A stretch of 64,000 bases of DNA from Bacteroidaceae bacterium (GTDB lineage: Bacteria > Bacteroidota > Bacteroidia > Bacteroidales > Bacteroidaceae): assembly GCA_017936265.1 (NCBI GenBank), contig JAGBFX010000003.1:62001-126000 (forward strand). Reading direction: 5' to 3'. The position numbers and the translations under genes are program-made. The notes below the pieces were generated by a model. That model had not been told where the DNA came from, made no database searches, and saw nothing but the letters and a program-made list of their open reading frames with translations. This document shows, in pieces, positions 24,108 through 36,000 of this stretch. Within the stretch, counting starts at the first letter, position 1. Every line of letters starts with the position of its first letter.

Positions 24108-26183
24108 TTATTCCTGCTCCTCAGAAGGGTTGAAATCATCAGGAGTCTCAACTACCTCACCTGGCTCCACAGCCTCTCCAGGAAGAGGGAGATACCAGCT
24201 GGCCTCGTTAAGCATCTTGCCGTAGAGTGCTGCGTCAAACTCGAATTCAGGATGACGGTGTGACACGCTGTTCTTGAATGAACGGCCTGCAATACGCTTT
24301 GCAAGGACATCGGGATCGCCCAGAGCTGTTGCTACACGGACAAGGTCACCGAAACGTGAACCCTCCCATGCAAGCTCAAGAGCCATCTCATCAAGGATAA
24401 TCTCGGACATGTAAAGCAAAGAATCTTCACGTGTAGGCTTGGTTGTAATCACCTCTTTGCCATTCTGCATTTCAGTATAACCGAAGTAACGTGCTACATT
24501 GATGCTGTCAAGAGCAAAGTAGATATTACGCTCGCTATCACCGGAGCCTCTTGAGTGGATACCGATATTATTCTCGAACCTGGTATCAGTAAAGTTATAT
24601 CCGATTGAATCGGTATAAGAAGCAAGATACTTCTCCATCACATACTCAGTCTTGAGAGTATCACCTGTCACTTTGTCAATATCATAACGCTTGATAGTAT
24701 CACCGTTGGCATTAATACGATGACGCTCTTTATATACAGGATCCTTAAGAACTGTATAATCATGCTTTACACCCTCCTTGAGGATGACCATTGCAAGATC
24801 CATGGCGCCTTCGTAACCCTCGCGCTCCATGCCCATGAGAGCCTCGGCAAAACGGAGATAAACCTGTTCTGGACGAGCCAGAACGATATAAGGAGTACCC
24901 ATATTAGCTACCCACAGGGCATTGCGACCAAAAATATTCGTTTCGGTATTGAACTTACCGATAATATTCTTGTACTCTGTCTGGTCCTCTTCCATAGATA
25001 TCTGAGAGTAAGTAGATGAAACAAGACGCAAGTCACCGGGAAACTCATAATTGTGGCTGTACTGAACGAGATCAGGTTTCTCCACATCCTCGCCTTCAAC
25101 ATAACGATATATCTGACGCTCCGAGAGAGAAATCATTGCAGGAGATGCCATAACCTGCGCACCGCCTATATCTCCCTGAGGGGCAAAAATGTCAGACAAT
25201 TCAGAGACAATACCATGAAGAGTTGTACTTGCATAAGGTATAATAGTGAGGATATTTTCGCTATTCTGTGCAAATGACTTGACTGCGAACAGGCTTCCGA
25301 AGCGGGTATTTAAATACTTGCCATCCTCTGCTGTATAGCTTGAGACATAGTTACCGTCGGCATATTTCGGTGCGGTAGCATTCGTACGTGCACCGGTCAG
25401 CAGGTCATAATAGTACTGTGCAGCATTCTTGTAGTCACCTTTCCACAAATAGAGGTCACCGAGAAGCATGCGTATTGGCACGAAGAGCTGTTTGGTTGCA
25501 ACATCTGTATTCACCAAAGAACCACCGCTCACGTATCCGAACTTCAGGACTTTTCCGTCACTATCCCATGCTGGCATTGGATATGCAGCAGGGTTCTCGT
25601 ATGGAAGGAGCTCTGCAATGAGGTTAGAAAAGACATCATTGCGTGAAAGCATAGGCTTGCTCATCACATTCTCGGCAGCACTGTGCGAGAGGATAGGCTC
25701 TGTAAAATATGGAATCTCGTTGTAGTTGATTGCAAGCTGCATATAAGTCCATGCACGCACACTCTTTACTGCAACATATTCAGGCAACATCAACTTCACA
25801 TTGTTCTTCTCAAGTGTTGTATCAACACGTGCGAGATAGATGTTACAGTTGTTGATGATTGCATAGTAGTCCTTAACATCAAGATACTTGTTTGTCTCGA
25901 CATTGAAAACAGACTTGCTTATCTCCTGAATATCGACAATCGCCTTTGTCTCGCTGATGTCAATAAGGTCGGCGCGTACTTCGTTAAGGATAATCTGACG
26001 GTCACCAACCTCCTGAACACCCTTCAAGATACCCAAGACAGAATATACAGAGTCGTTCAATGTCCAATCGTCAAACTCATACTCTACACGGTTTGACTCA
26101 ACATTCAGCATATCTTCGCAGGAGTTGAAAAAAAGAGCTCCGCAAAGAAGGAATGTCACTGTATAAATAAGATTCTTTTTCAT
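24108..26183 (-). CDS. SusD/RagB-like outer-membrane lipoprotein (module 2)
   Basis: A 691-residue lipoprotein: signal peptide, then FFNSCED with the lipid-bearing Cys near residue 22. The N-terminal helical region (YYAIINNCNIYLARVD, VKSVRAWTYMQLAINYNEIPYFTEP near 140-165) is the TPR core of SusD, and the C-terminal LAWEGSRFGDLVRVA near 625 is the other signature block. SusD proteins close the top of their SusC partner and bind the ligand. At about 690 residues it is longer than typical SusD (500-600). It ends the locus and follows its SusC by 68 bases. The acidic residues after the Cys (EDMLNVE) suggest surface export. Confidence 0.92.
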   Translation of the reverse strand: MKKNLIYTVTFLLCGALFFNSCEDMLNVESNRVEYEFDDWTLNDSVYSVLGILKGVQEVGDRQIILNEVRADLIDISETKAIVDIQEISKSVFNVETNKYLDVKDYYAIINNCNIYLARVDTTLEKNNVKLMLPEYVAVKSVRAWTYMQLAINYNEIPYFTEPILSHSAAENVMSKPMLSRNDVFSNLIAELLPYENPAAYPMPAWDSDGKVLKFGYVSGGSLVNTDVATKQLFVPIRMLLGDLYLWKGDYKNAAQYYYDLLTGARTNATAPKYADGNYVSSYTAEDGKYLNTRFGSLFAVKSFAQNSENILTIIPYASTTLHGIVSELSDIFAPQGDIGGAQVMASPAMISLSERQIYRYVEGEDVEKPDLVQYSHNYEFPGDLRLVSSTYSQISMEEDQTEYKNIIGKFNTETNIFGRNALWVANMGTPYIVLARPEQVYLRFAEALMGMEREGYEGAMDLAMVILKEGVKHDYTVLKDPVYKERHRINANGDTIKRYDIDKVTGDTLKTEYVMEKYLASYTDSIGYNFTDTRFENNIGIHSRGSGDSERNIYFALDSINVARYFGYTEMQNGKEVITTKPTREDSLLYMSEIILDEMALELAWEGSRFGDLVRVATALGDPDVLAKRIAGRSFKNSVSHRHPEFEFDAALYGKMLNEASWYLPLPGEAVEPGEVVETPDDFNPSEEQE

Positions 26184-26251
26184 TGTTCTTTATTTTTTTC
26201 CTTTATGGTACCTGCAGCCTTGATGCAGGTGCCATAAAGGGATTTGGTTTC

Positions 26252-29200
26252 TTAGAGGTTAACTTTCACACCAAGATGGAAACTGCGTGTCTGAGGCAAC
26301 AGACCTGCATCAACACCCTGATACAGTACATTGTTACTTACTGAGAACTCCGGATCATTGCCCTCGTAGTCGGTCAAAGTGAGAACATTCTCAGCCGCAC
26401 ACCATACAGAGAGACCCTGGAGCCAGTTTGCAGTTACAGGAACCTCATATGAGAGCTTGATGGCCTTAACCTTGAAGTATGAGCCGTCCTCAATCCAACG
26501 GTCCGAGAAACGTGAATTGCCGACCGGGTCACCATAAGCGATTGAAGGTATATCAGTCATCTGACCATCAACTGCCCAACGGTTAAGCATAGCCTTTGTC
26601 TGGTTCATGAAGTTTGAACCGCTCTCGAGCTGCTGACGATAGTAGTTGTAAACGTCATTGCCCACTGAATAGTTGCAGTTGATGTCGAGCTGCAGGTTCT
26701 TGTACTTGAGACGGGTAAACAGGTTACCATAGAAATCGGGGTTAGGATTACCGATGACAACCTTGTCATTCTCATCAATGCATCCTGGGTCATTGCCCGG
26801 ATTTACATCCACGAAATTGACATCACCAGCCTTGAAATACTGCTTTGCACCTGTAGCATCGCGCTGGAAGATCTGAAGATTCTCAGCCTGCTCAGTACTG
26901 CTGATTACTCCGTTTGTCTTGTAACCCCAGAAAGAGCCTATAGATTCGCCTACTTTTGTCACCACCTGACCGCCATATACATTGACCGGAGCGATATCCT
27001 CATCAAGTGCAGTTATCTCGTTCTTGTAGTGGCCTATTGAAGCGCCGAGCTCCCACTGCCAGTTCTTCTTGTTGATGAGCTTTGCATTGACAGTTGCCTC
27101 GATACCGGTATTTGAGAGTTCGCCGCCATTGTCCCAATATGTGCTCATACCGGTCACGTACTGATACTGCTTCTGTACAAGCAGGTCGCTTGTAGTTGAC
27201 TTGTACCAGTCGAAAGAGAGTGCAAGGCGGTCCTCGAACAATGATGCGTCGATACCGACATTGAAACGTGCTGTGCTCTCCCACTTTACACCGTCATTCT
27301 CAACATTGCCAAGCTGGAGACCCATTGACTGGTCATAGTACTTGACAGCCTGCAGATAGCTGCGTGATGCAAAGTAATCTATGGCATCGTTACCTGCAAC
27401 ATCGAATCCTGCACGCAACTTGAGCATGCTGATAGGCTTTACATTGAACCATGACTCAGATGAGACAAGCCATGCAGCCTGAACTGACGGGAAGAAAGCC
27501 CAGGGCACACCACACATCTTGAGAGCGCCATCGGCGTTGATACCGAAACGTGAAGATGCCTCAAGAGATGCTGCGAACTGCAGGAAGTAACGAGTCTTGT
27601 ATGAGTAGTCTGCAGAGAGATACCATGCCATGTTCGACCACACATTATTGTCACCGGTATTCTCGATGTGGTCAAGGTTTGTGTTGACATCGAACGAGTT
27701 GTCGTTACCGGAGTTGGCTCCGGAAATAGAGTTAGAGTCAAAGTTGAAGTTTGTATAACGGAAACCTCCGAATACATCAATGCTATGAGCACCGAACACT
27801 TTGCCCCAATCGACACGTGTATCACTTGACAACGCTGTATTCTTACTGAAGAAAGATGATACGAAGTTACCTATCTTGCCATTCAGTGAAGAAACATAGA
27901 AATGGTAGTAATCATTGTCCGAAGATGTCGGATAAGGAAGATAATACTTCTCGCTGACACGCTGCAATGAATAGTTGAACCTCTCGGTAATTGTAAAGTC
28001 ACCGAGTTTGAGTTCAGGAGCAATAGTGATACCCATGTTGGTATACTCCATCTCATTCTTCGCTTTATCGGAACCCTTGGCAAGGATTGTCAACGGGTTG
28101 TAGAGCGAATTGTTCGGATAAACCACACCGCTTGCCCTGACAACATCAAACGCATAAGTATCACTGTAATCAAGATTAGTACTTATCTCACCGGTTGTAG
28201 CAAAGCGGTAAGGGCTAAGGAACGGAGACTTGATTGCAGCAAGCACGCCTGTTGATGAAACAGGGAATGCAGACTGGTCCTCACGCATACCGTCATCAAG
28301 CAACTCACGTCCGACCTTTGAATAAGAGATGTCGAAACGAGTCTTGAAGTTATCTGCGAGCAGGACATCTGAATTCAAACGGATGTTCAGACGGTCAAAG
28401 TTATTGCCCTTGAGCGGAGAATCAGAAGTAGTATAGCCGAATGAGAAGTTATACATGGCGATATCATCACCACCCTCTACATTGACCTTGTAGTTCTGTG
28501 TAAACGCCTCGCGATAAACAAGGTCGGCCCAATCTGTATTGTTGTGGAACTTGTTGTAATAGATGAAGTCCTCGTCGGAACGCAGGAATGGGATGTTACG
28601 GTTTGCATCAATATCCATTGTACCTATAAGGTCGTTGGCATACAGACGGTACTCCTCGGCACCCAACATGTCATGTGTTTTAGGCGCAAGCGCAACATTC
28701 GCATAGATATTGGCTGTAATTCTTGTAGCCATGCTCTCGCCACGCTTGGTATCAATAAGGATTACGCCGTTGGCACCGCGTGCACCATAAATTGCCGTTC
28801 CGTTCTTGATGACCTTCACGTCACGGATATCATTCATATCAATTGCACTGAGCACATTGTTGTATGCACCCATGTGGATAGCCTCAACGCCCTCCTGCAT
28901 ATCCCAGATTACTCCATCGACAATAACCAGAGGCTGTGTATTGGCATTCAGGGAGTTGATACCGCGGATGAACATTGCATTACCGATACCGGGAGTACCC
29001 GAACGTGTAATAGAACGTACATCGGCACCAAGTCTGTTCTGGATTTCGGTATCTACCGAGAGAGCCGAAGATGTCCGCTCATGCATTGAACGCTCCGCTG
29101 CAACAATGATATCTTCGCTGTATGCACCGGCAAAGTTATCGGGATGAAGTCGGATATTGATGATATCTCTGCCTGCTGTTGCCTTCTGCACAAGAAGATA

Positions 29201-29515
29201 GCCCTCTGTCGAGAAGTTGAGCAGAGTCACATATGAAGGAATGCTGATTTTGTACTTTCCTTCCGAATCGGTCATGGCCGTAACTCTCGCGTGACCTGTA
29301 GCCTGAACACGGACACCTGGCAACGGTGTGTTTGTTGCAGCATCATAGACAGTACCGGTAACAGTACGCACATCCTCTACAACGACACTCTGGGTCTCAA
29401 CCTTTACAGAATCGTTTGCTGCGTAAGCGTCAGAATTGAATGCTGACGCGTGGACAACTGAAGGCAAAAGCACCGCCAGCGCCACAAATAATTGCAAAAA
29501 TTGTCGCATATACAT
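26252..29515 (-). CDS. SusC/RagA-like TonB-dependent transporter (module 2)
   Basis: A 1087-residue outer-membrane barrel transporter. After the signal peptide (ATG 29515 or 29509) a carboxypeptidase-regulatory-like beta domain (about 50-130, VTGTVYDAATNTPLPGVRVQ) is followed by the likely TonB box (EDIIVAAE near 138), the plug (GIGNAMFIRGINSLN, QPLVIVDGVIW, IKNGTAIYGARGANGVILI near 245) and the 22-strand barrel ending in a Phe-rich strand (RSFHLGVKVNL). It imports a ligand delivered by the SusD downstream. It differs clearly from the module 1 SusC in plug and barrel sequence, so the two probably take different ligands. Confidence 0.94.
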   Translation of the reverse strand: MYMRQFLQLFVALAVLLPSVVHASAFNSDAYAANDSVKVETQSVVVEDVRTVTGTVYDAATNTPLPGVRVQATGHARVTAMTDSEGKYKISIPSYVTLLNFSTEGYLLVQKATAGRDIINIRLHPDNFAGAYSEDIIVAAERSMHERTSSALSVDTEIQNRLGADVRSITRSGTPGIGNAMFIRGINSLNANTQPLVIVDGVIWDMQEGVEAIHMGAYNNVLSAIDMNDIRDVKVIKNGTAIYGARGANGVILIDTKRGESMATRITANIYANVALAPKTHDMLGAEEYRLYANDLIGTMDIDANRNIPFLRSDEDFIYYNKFHNNTDWADLVYREAFTQNYKVNVEGGDDIAMYNFSFGYTTSDSPLKGNNFDRLNIRLNSDVLLADNFKTRFDISYSKVGRELLDDGMREDQSAFPVSSTGVLAAIKSPFLSPYRFATTGEISTNLDYSDTYAFDVVRASGVVYPNNSLYNPLTILAKGSDKAKNEMEYTNMGITIAPELKLGDFTITERFNYSLQRVSEKYYLPYPTSSDNDYYHFYVSSLNGKIGNFVSSFFSKNTALSSDTRVDWGKVFGAHSIDVFGGFRYTNFNFDSNSISGANSGNDNSFDVNTNLDHIENTGDNNVWSNMAWYLSADYSYKTRYFLQFAASLEASSRFGINADGALKMCGVPWAFFPSVQAAWLVSSESWFNVKPISMLKLRAGFDVAGNDAIDYFASRSYLQAVKYYDQSMGLQLGNVENDGVKWESTARFNVGIDASLFEDRLALSFDWYKSTTSDLLVQKQYQYVTGMSTYWDNGGELSNTGIEATVNAKLINKKNWQWELGASIGHYKNEITALDEDIAPVNVYGGQVVTKVGESIGSFWGYKTNGVISSTEQAENLQIFQRDATGAKQYFKAGDVNFVDVNPGNDPGCIDENDKVVIGNPNPDFYGNLFTRLKYKNLQLDINCNYSVGNDVYNYYRQQLESGSNFMNQTKAMLNRWAVDGQMTDIPSIAYGDPVGNSRFSDRWIEDGSYFKVKAIKLSYEVPVTANWLQGLSVWCAAENVLTLTDYEGNDPEFSVSNNVLYQGVDAGLLPQTRSFHLGVKVNL

Positions 29516-29543
29516 AGTTAATTTCTTTATTTACTTCTACAAA

Positions 29544-31238
29544 CTATTCCTTGGTTTCATCTTCGGTTTCATCCCCTACCGGAATGAGCATAATTGCGTC
29601 AAGACGTATTGTATAATCATACTTTCTCACGTTACCACCTGTCTCAATCTTCAGGTAGAGGTTATAATCCTCGTGGTTGTAAGTGTTATACAGCTCGCAA
29701 TAAGGAATATCAAGTATCACTTTCTCACCCTTGGTATTTGTAACGAACAATGTGTCCACACGGTCGGGCAATGACTCAATGTTACCACTCTTGAAGATAT
29801 TGCCACTCTGTCCTTCCATTGCTACAGTGAATGTATATCGGGTAGGTTTGAGTTCAGAAGCTTCAATATCGGCATTTGTGATGTTCTTAGGAACGGTAAC
29901 CACTGCAAGATAGTACTTTGCAGACAACGCATTGGGCAACTTGTAGGAAGCACGTGCAGGTGCATTCTGAGGTGAAACTCCTTCAAAGTAATAGTTGCCT
30001 GAGATCTTCACGCCTGCGAAAAGTGAATCCTTGTTCAGCTGGTTCTTTGATGCAGAATAGTTGAACTCAACGATATTCTCGGTCTTGTAACGCATTGCAT
30101 CATTCTCGGCCTCGACCTTTATGGTGTCATGGAAGAGTTCCTGGAATGTGAAAGGAGACTTGCCAAGAACCTTGAATGTACCATTGGAAAGCTGTTTCTC
30201 AGATACAACGGCATCCTCTATCTGCGCTTTGGCAATTTCCTGTCTGCCACCACTCTGCCAAATGGGCAACATTGAATCGGGGCTCTCAACATACGCCTGC
30301 TCGTTGTCACTGAATGTCATGAACTTCAGAGCATTCATACGCGCATAGTAGTTACGCAGAGAGTCACGGTCATATGCACTTACAGATGTAGGGTTCTTGC
30401 TCTCGAGATTATAATTGAAATACTCTATGGACTTTTCGACGAAAGCTGTCCACACATCATTTGAAGGCACATATACTGTATAGGTAGAATCCTCATTCTC
30501 AAGCAGACCTACGCCATCCCAATGGTTCAGCAGCCTGTTGTTTACAACAAACACAGAATCAAGGTATGTCTGCAGACCGTCAACGATGGGACCAAGAATA
30601 CTCTGGCCCGGCGAAAAGTCCGTCACGTTGTATGAGTAGATGAACTCGCTTACAGAATCCACATTCTCGGCAATCTTCAAGTACTCCATAATGTTGTACT
30701 TGTACTCAGCCGGAGCTACAAGCTTATGAAGGACACCGTTCATCACACGGATATTACACTCGCCGAGAGGCTGTCCCGCAAAGGTGTATCCGTTCTTACG
30801 GTCACCCTTGAACACTGCAACCTTCTCGTTGAGCAGCAGTATCTTGTTCTTCTCGTCCAGTGTGCCGTTTGCTGCACGCAGATGATTTGAAATGTGCGCC
30901 TTGACGAAACTCTGGAAAACCATCTCACGGTTGCCCTTTTCAACAGCCTCCTCAATCAAGGAATCCTTGTTGAAGGTGTTGTTCACAGGCGCCCAGAGTG
31001 TATAAACTCTTGAGCGGTTGAAGAGAGAATCGGCACAATGCTTACCGCAACTGTTGATTACTTCAACAAAATCTGACAGCTCAGTATCTGCAAGCAGAAC
31101 CTCATACAAAGTCTTGTCGGCATTCGGGACCTGTTCGGTCACCTTCAAGCCCTCAGAATCGTCACATGACGTACCCATGAAAAGAGCTGCAGCCATCAAC
31201 GCTCCTGCCAGAATTCTATGCTTAAATCTTGTATTCAT
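29544..31238 (-). CDS. Fasciclin (FAS1)-domain lipoprotein, short form (module 2)
   Basis: A 564-residue lipoprotein: signal peptide and MGTSCDDSE with the Cys near residue 25. The acidic residues right after it fit surface export in Bacteroidales. Two FAS1-like units are visible from the motif that follows the first strand: VYTLWAPVNNTFNKDSL near residue 78, closed by VMNGVLHKL near 170, and YTVYVPSNDVWTAFVEKS near 260. The C-terminal part is a beta-rich domain without a clear name. FAS1 domains bind proteins or glycans and mediate adhesion. It lies 28 bases before the SusC gene, at the position where a substrate-capturing surface protein is often found. Function is inferred from context. 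Confidence 0.85.
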   Translation of the reverse strand: MNTRFKHRILAGALMAAALFMGTSCDDSEGLKVTEQVPNADKTLYEVLLADTELSDFVEVINSCGKHCADSLFNRSRVYTLWAPVNNTFNKDSLIEEAVEKGNREMVFQSFVKAHISNHLRAANGTLDEKNKILLLNEKVAVFKGDRKNGYTFAGQPLGECNIRVMNGVLHKLVAPAEYKYNIMEYLKIAENVDSVSEFIYSYNVTDFSPGQSILGPIVDGLQTYLDSVFVVNNRLLNHWDGVGLLENEDSTYTVYVPSNDVWTAFVEKSIEYFNYNLESKNPTSVSAYDRDSLRNYYARMNALKFMTFSDNEQAYVESPDSMLPIWQSGGRQEIAKAQIEDAVVSEKQLSNGTFKVLGKSPFTFQELFHDTIKVEAENDAMRYKTENIVEFNYSASKNQLNKDSLFAGVKISGNYYFEGVSPQNAPARASYKLPNALSAKYYLAVVTVPKNITNADIEASELKPTRYTFTVAMEGQSGNIFKSGNIESLPDRVDTLFVTNTKGEKVILDIPYCELYNTYNHEDYNLYLKIETGGNVRKYDYTIRLDAIMLIPVGDETEDETKE

Positions 31239-31318
31239 ATTATATTATATTTTTTCTTTCTATAACCTTGACCGACTGCCACAGGCAGAGCGGCATATAA
31301 AATTCTTTGGTTCTACTA

Positions 31319-33061
31319 TCAGTTCATCTCTGTCGTTTCATCCTCGTCTTGATATGCCGGATTCTGCTTCAGCAGCTTGTTGTATCTTAGCTCATCAATG
31401 TAGATAGGCATGAACAGACCGTCGATAGTTGACATTTTGCTCTTTACAACACCGGAGTTGCTGTCAAGCTTGTCGGCAACGAACTTGATGTTGTTGGTTG
31501 TCTTTTCGCGCAATGCCTTGCGTACAAGGTCGTACCAACGCTTGCCCTCGAATGTAAGTTCAAGAAGACGCTCCTTCAGTACAAGTTCCATAACACCGTC
31601 CTTTGTCAGGTTAGTACCGTTCAAAGGTTTCTTGATGTCTGTAGAATCCATACGTGAACGTGTATTGATGACCTTTACGATGTCAAACGCCTCCGCAAGG
31701 TCCTCAGGAGTTGCCGATTGACGTGCTGCCAAAGCCTCAGCCTTCATAAGCATGACGTCTGTACGGCGATATATAATCCAGTTTGCATCATAGTCACTTG
31801 ACTTGCGATAGTCACCGGCAGGCGAACTCTTTGCCTGATACTTTGCGACAATGACATCAGTAGCATCGCTTGAAGAACCGCTACCTGCTGAAGAACCGCC
31901 GGTGAGGCTCTGCGCATTAGTATATGAATATGCACGCAAGTCATCACTCTCATAGTACTTGCCAAGGAAGTTTGCAGGAACAACTACCGCACCGCGGTTT
32001 CCGTCTGTACCGTACATGCCCGCTACACCCCTTGCAAAACCATTATCGACATTGGCACCCTCGACCTGCAGTTCCAGAATTGACTCGCGGGAGTTCTTGG
32101 TTCCGAAGATTTCGTTATACACGGTACTGATTCTGTCCTCGGTACGGTCCTCAAGTTCACCTTCGTTCTGGAGAAGATTATGCGGGAACTTCTCGGGGTT
32201 CCTGTTATTGTTCTTCTCGTTATCCTCCTCGAACTTTGCATCCATCTTGTCAAGAACATCCTGACAGTTCTGGACACAGAGGTCGTAGTACTTCTGCGCG
32301 TCACCAGCCGCAACAAGGTCGGTCTGACCTTCGTAGTATGTTGCAAATGCCGCACGCCAGAGGTTAACGTCTGCCATGATTGCCAATACCGCATTCTCTG
32401 TTATACGGCCGTAGTTCGATGCTACAGATGTAAATCCGCCAGACTTCATAACCATTGGCAATGCCTTTTCAAGGTCGGCCATGATCAGGTCAAGAGCCTC
32501 AAGAGGATGAACCTGCTCATATTCAGGCATGTCGCTGTCATCGGAAACAGACTCGAGCGCCATAGGAATATCACGGAATGTACGTACAAGATAGAAGTGC
32601 GCAAGAGCACGAAGTGCATACATCTCACCAGTCACCACCCGAAGGTCACCCTCAGTAAAGTCGGGGTCATGTTCCATAACCTTCGGAGCACGTTCAATCA
32701 CGAGGTTCGCTGTCTGGATTGCCTCGTAATATATTGCCCAGTTTGTATAAGGGTTCTCGTCAAGGATGTTCGCCTCGACAATATACTTGATATTCTCATT
32801 ATAGCTTGCCGGGAATGTCAAGTTATCGGCACGAAGCTCACCCCAAATTATAGCTTTCTGCACTGCATCAGTGCTAAGCAGGTTAAGGTATGCCTTTGCC
32901 ATCACACCGTTCACGTCATCCTTTGTCTGCCAGAAGTGCTCCTCGGTTATGACTCCGGGAGGGATGATTGTCAGATAGTCTGTACATGAACTCATCAATG
33001 TACCACACATAAGGGCACATACAATGGCTAATTTCTTATATATCTTTGATATCCTTTTCAT
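31319..33061 (-). CDS. SusD/RagB-like outer-membrane lipoprotein (module 1)
   Basis: Start ATG at 33061 gives 580 residues; a TTG three codons upstream is less likely. The signal ends at GTLMSSC with Cys near residue 25. SusD signatures are ALRALAHFYLVRTFRDIPM near 150-170, PLEALDLIMADLEKALP, and KERLLELTFEGKRWYDLVRK near residue 500. A Gly/Ser-rich loop (TGGSSAGSGSSSD near 390) is unusual. It starts 12 bases after the module 1 SusC stop and forms the canonical SusC-SusD pair. The ligand is unknown. Confidence 0.94.
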   Translation of the reverse strand: MKRISKIYKKLAIVCALMCGTLMSSCTDYLTIIPPGVITEEHFWQTKDDVNGVMAKAYLNLLSTDAVQKAIIWGELRADNLTFPASYNENIKYIVEANILDENPYTNWAIYYEAIQTANLVIERAPKVMEHDPDFTEGDLRVVTGEMYALRALAHFYLVRTFRDIPMALESVSDDSDMPEYEQVHPLEALDLIMADLEKALPMVMKSGGFTSVASNYGRITENAVLAIMADVNLWRAAFATYYEGQTDLVAAGDAQKYYDLCVQNCQDVLDKMDAKFEEDNEKNNNRNPEKFPHNLLQNEGELEDRTEDRISTVYNEIFGTKNSRESILELQVEGANVDNGFARGVAGMYGTDGNRGAVVVPANFLGKYYESDDLRAYSYTNAQSLTGGSSAGSGSSSDATDVIVAKYQAKSSPAGDYRKSSDYDANWIIYRRTDVMLMKAEALAARQSATPEDLAEAFDIVKVINTRSRMDSTDIKKPLNGTNLTKDGVMELVLKERLLELTFEGKRWYDLVRKALREKTTNNIKFVADKLDSNSGVVKSKMSTIDGLFMPIYIDELRYNKLLKQNPAYQDEDETTEMN

Positions 33062-33073
33062 AATAGTCAACTT

Positions 33074-36000
33074 TTAGAAACCGAGAGAAAGTGAAAGTGT
33101 GTATGAACGTGGACGTGGGGTCTTTGTATTGTCATATGCAATACCCTCACCGCCATTCGCTACCTCAGGCTCAAGACCTGAATACTTTGTCCAGAAGCAG
33201 ATGTTATCGACTGACGCATAGATGTTCATGCTCTTGAGACCAATTTTCTTGAGCAACTCAGGCTTGAATGAGTAAGAGAGCTGCAGATAAGAGAAACGTA
33301 CATATGACGCATCCTCTACGTAACGGTCACTACCGAGGTAGTTGTATGCACTACCGCCTCCGTAAACCGCACGTGGAATCTCTGTGATATCACCCTCCTT
33401 ACGCCAGCGCCAGTTAACCGCATAGCTCTGGTTATCGAATGAAGACATGTTCTCGAACGCCATTCGCGCACTGTTCACAACGTCAACATCCCAACGGTAT
33501 GTGAAGTTGGTTCTGAGAGTCCACTCCTTGTAACGGAATGTGAAACCGAAACCACCCTGCGCCTTAGGATTAGAGTTACCCAGGTAAACGATATCGAGCT
33601 GGTTGATATTACCGTCATGGTTGACGTCCTCATATATGGCATCACCGCCACGGAACACATATTCATTGAATGATTTCAACTCCTCATTGTCGAAGAAGAG
33701 AGCCATCTTCTTTGGAGTACCGTCGGCCTCGTATATAACGTTGCCGTCAGCATCGCGGACGATAGGACATGTTCCATTACGTCCTGCAGCCTCCTCGGCA
33801 AGAGCCTTCTCCCAGTTCTTATAGCTGTAACGGTAAACACCCTTGTAACGGAAACCGTAGATAGCGCCGCTTGGGTTACCTACCTGGATACGTGGCAGAT
33901 ACTTACTGTTCTCAGGCTGTTCGTACTTACCGTTCTTGTTCTCGAGATATGCCTCTTCAAGTTCAAGAATCTCGTTGTAGTTGTTACCCACATTGAAGTA
34001 GAAAGAGAGCTTGAGATCATTTGTCAGCTTAAGGTTGTTGAGGTTTAGGTTAAGTTCCCAACCGGAGTTGCGGACAGAACCAGAGTTCTTGTATCTCAAT
34101 TCTGAATAACCGGTTGTTGAAGGAATCTTGTAATATTCAATCAACTGGTCATCTGTTGTACCATTATAGTAGTTGAAAGCACCGGTGAGCATTCCGTCAA
34201 AGAAACCGAAGTCAGAACCGATGTTCCACTCGCTCTTGCGTGAACAGCGCAGGTCCGTAAGACGTATACGGTCCATCTGGAAGGCAGCCATACCCAAATA
34301 GCTCAAATCCTGATATGCCGAATAGCTGTTGTATGTACTGTTCTCGTCCGGAGCATGACCGTCCATACCCCAACCCGGACGCAGAGACAACATGCTTACT
34401 ACAGGACGCGCCCACTCCATCCATGGCTCATCGATAATATTCCAACGTGCAGAGAGAGACGGGAAAACAACCCACTTCCTGTCATCGCCCATAGCGGTAA
34501 GACCCTCACCACGTACAGCTGCACCGATATTGTACTTTGATTTGTATGAATAGTGTGCCTGCCATACAAAGTTGACGCCTCGGCTCTCCCACTTGCCAGT
34601 GTTTGCATTTCTCGGTTTTGAGCCGACAGTAGAACTACTGATGTTACCGGTCGGCAAACCAACAGCTGTTGCAGACTGATTATTACCGCTACTTGTATTC
34701 ATCTCGAAGCGGAAGTTACTTGTCAGATAGTGGTCCTTGCTACCAAGATATGGAGTAAAGACGAGCTCATGACGTGTAGTAAAGCCAAGGCTCTTGCTGT
34801 CGTTTGCCTCGGACTTGTTCTTCTCGGCAGCATCCCAGTCACCCATTGAAAGCGCAGCAGGAGTAAATACCGAACCGGATGCAGTTGAAGCATTCAGGTT
34901 TACCATACCGCGATAGAGCAATCTTGTCTCATTATCCTCAAGACCCAAAAGATTGTACTCGAGAGTAATCTGTGGACTCACACTGTAGTTCTCGGTATAA
35001 TATTCGGCAAGGTTACCCACAGCAATAGGGTTCTTCTTGCCATTCATGACGCTCTGAAGGGTGTTCTTGTTCTCCCAATCAAGCATCGCATAGTACTCGT
35101 CTGTATTGTTGCCATAGATATCCTGTTTGTAGATACTCATGTTAGGCATCATAAGCAGAGAGTTGTAGAGAAGGGACTCAGTATTTCTTCTGTTCTTGTT
35201 GTATGTGAAGGCGAAGTCGGCCATAACCTTGATGCGGTGTGATACATAGTAGTCAAGGTTCAGACGTGTAGTGAAGCGCTGGCCATACTGACCGATCACC
35301 TGACCTGTCTCCTCACGATAACCGCCGGAGATGCGGAAACCTGCCTTTTCACCACCACCCGAGAGGTTGATGTTATACTCGTTGCTGTAACCATGCTTTG
35401 AAACTGCGTCTACCCAGTCGGTGTTGTTGTTGAAGTTCTCGTACTCCGAGAATGTCTTGTCATAGTTAAGCTCCGGAATAACGCTTGCCTGCTGGTTCTG
35501 GTTGAAGAGAGCCTGCTTGATAAGCATTGTATAGTCATCACCGTTAAGCAGGTTCATACCGCTTGGTGTCCACTTGTCCTGAAACTTGTATGAGAAGTTC
35601 ACACGTGTGGGACCACGCTTACCACGCTTTGTCTTGATCTTGATGACACCGTTGGCACCACGGGAACCGTAGATTGCACATGAAGCGGCATCCTTGAGCA
35701 CCTCAATCTCGGCGATATCCTCGGTATTGATCATGAGCAGCTCAGCGAACTTGTCCTCGGTAGCATCCTCAAAGTTGAATGAACCGTCATCAACATCCCA
35801 GATGTTGTCATCAACAACGATAAGAGGAGTAGCATCGCCGCCCAATGTAGAGTTACCGCGGAGACGCATCTGTGTACCTGAACCGACGTCACCTGAACCG
35901 AAGACGACATCAAGACCAGCAATCTGACCCTGGAGAGCCTGGTCTACAGAAGCAAACGAAAGACCTTCCATCTCATCCATGCTGATTTTCTGTGTAGCAG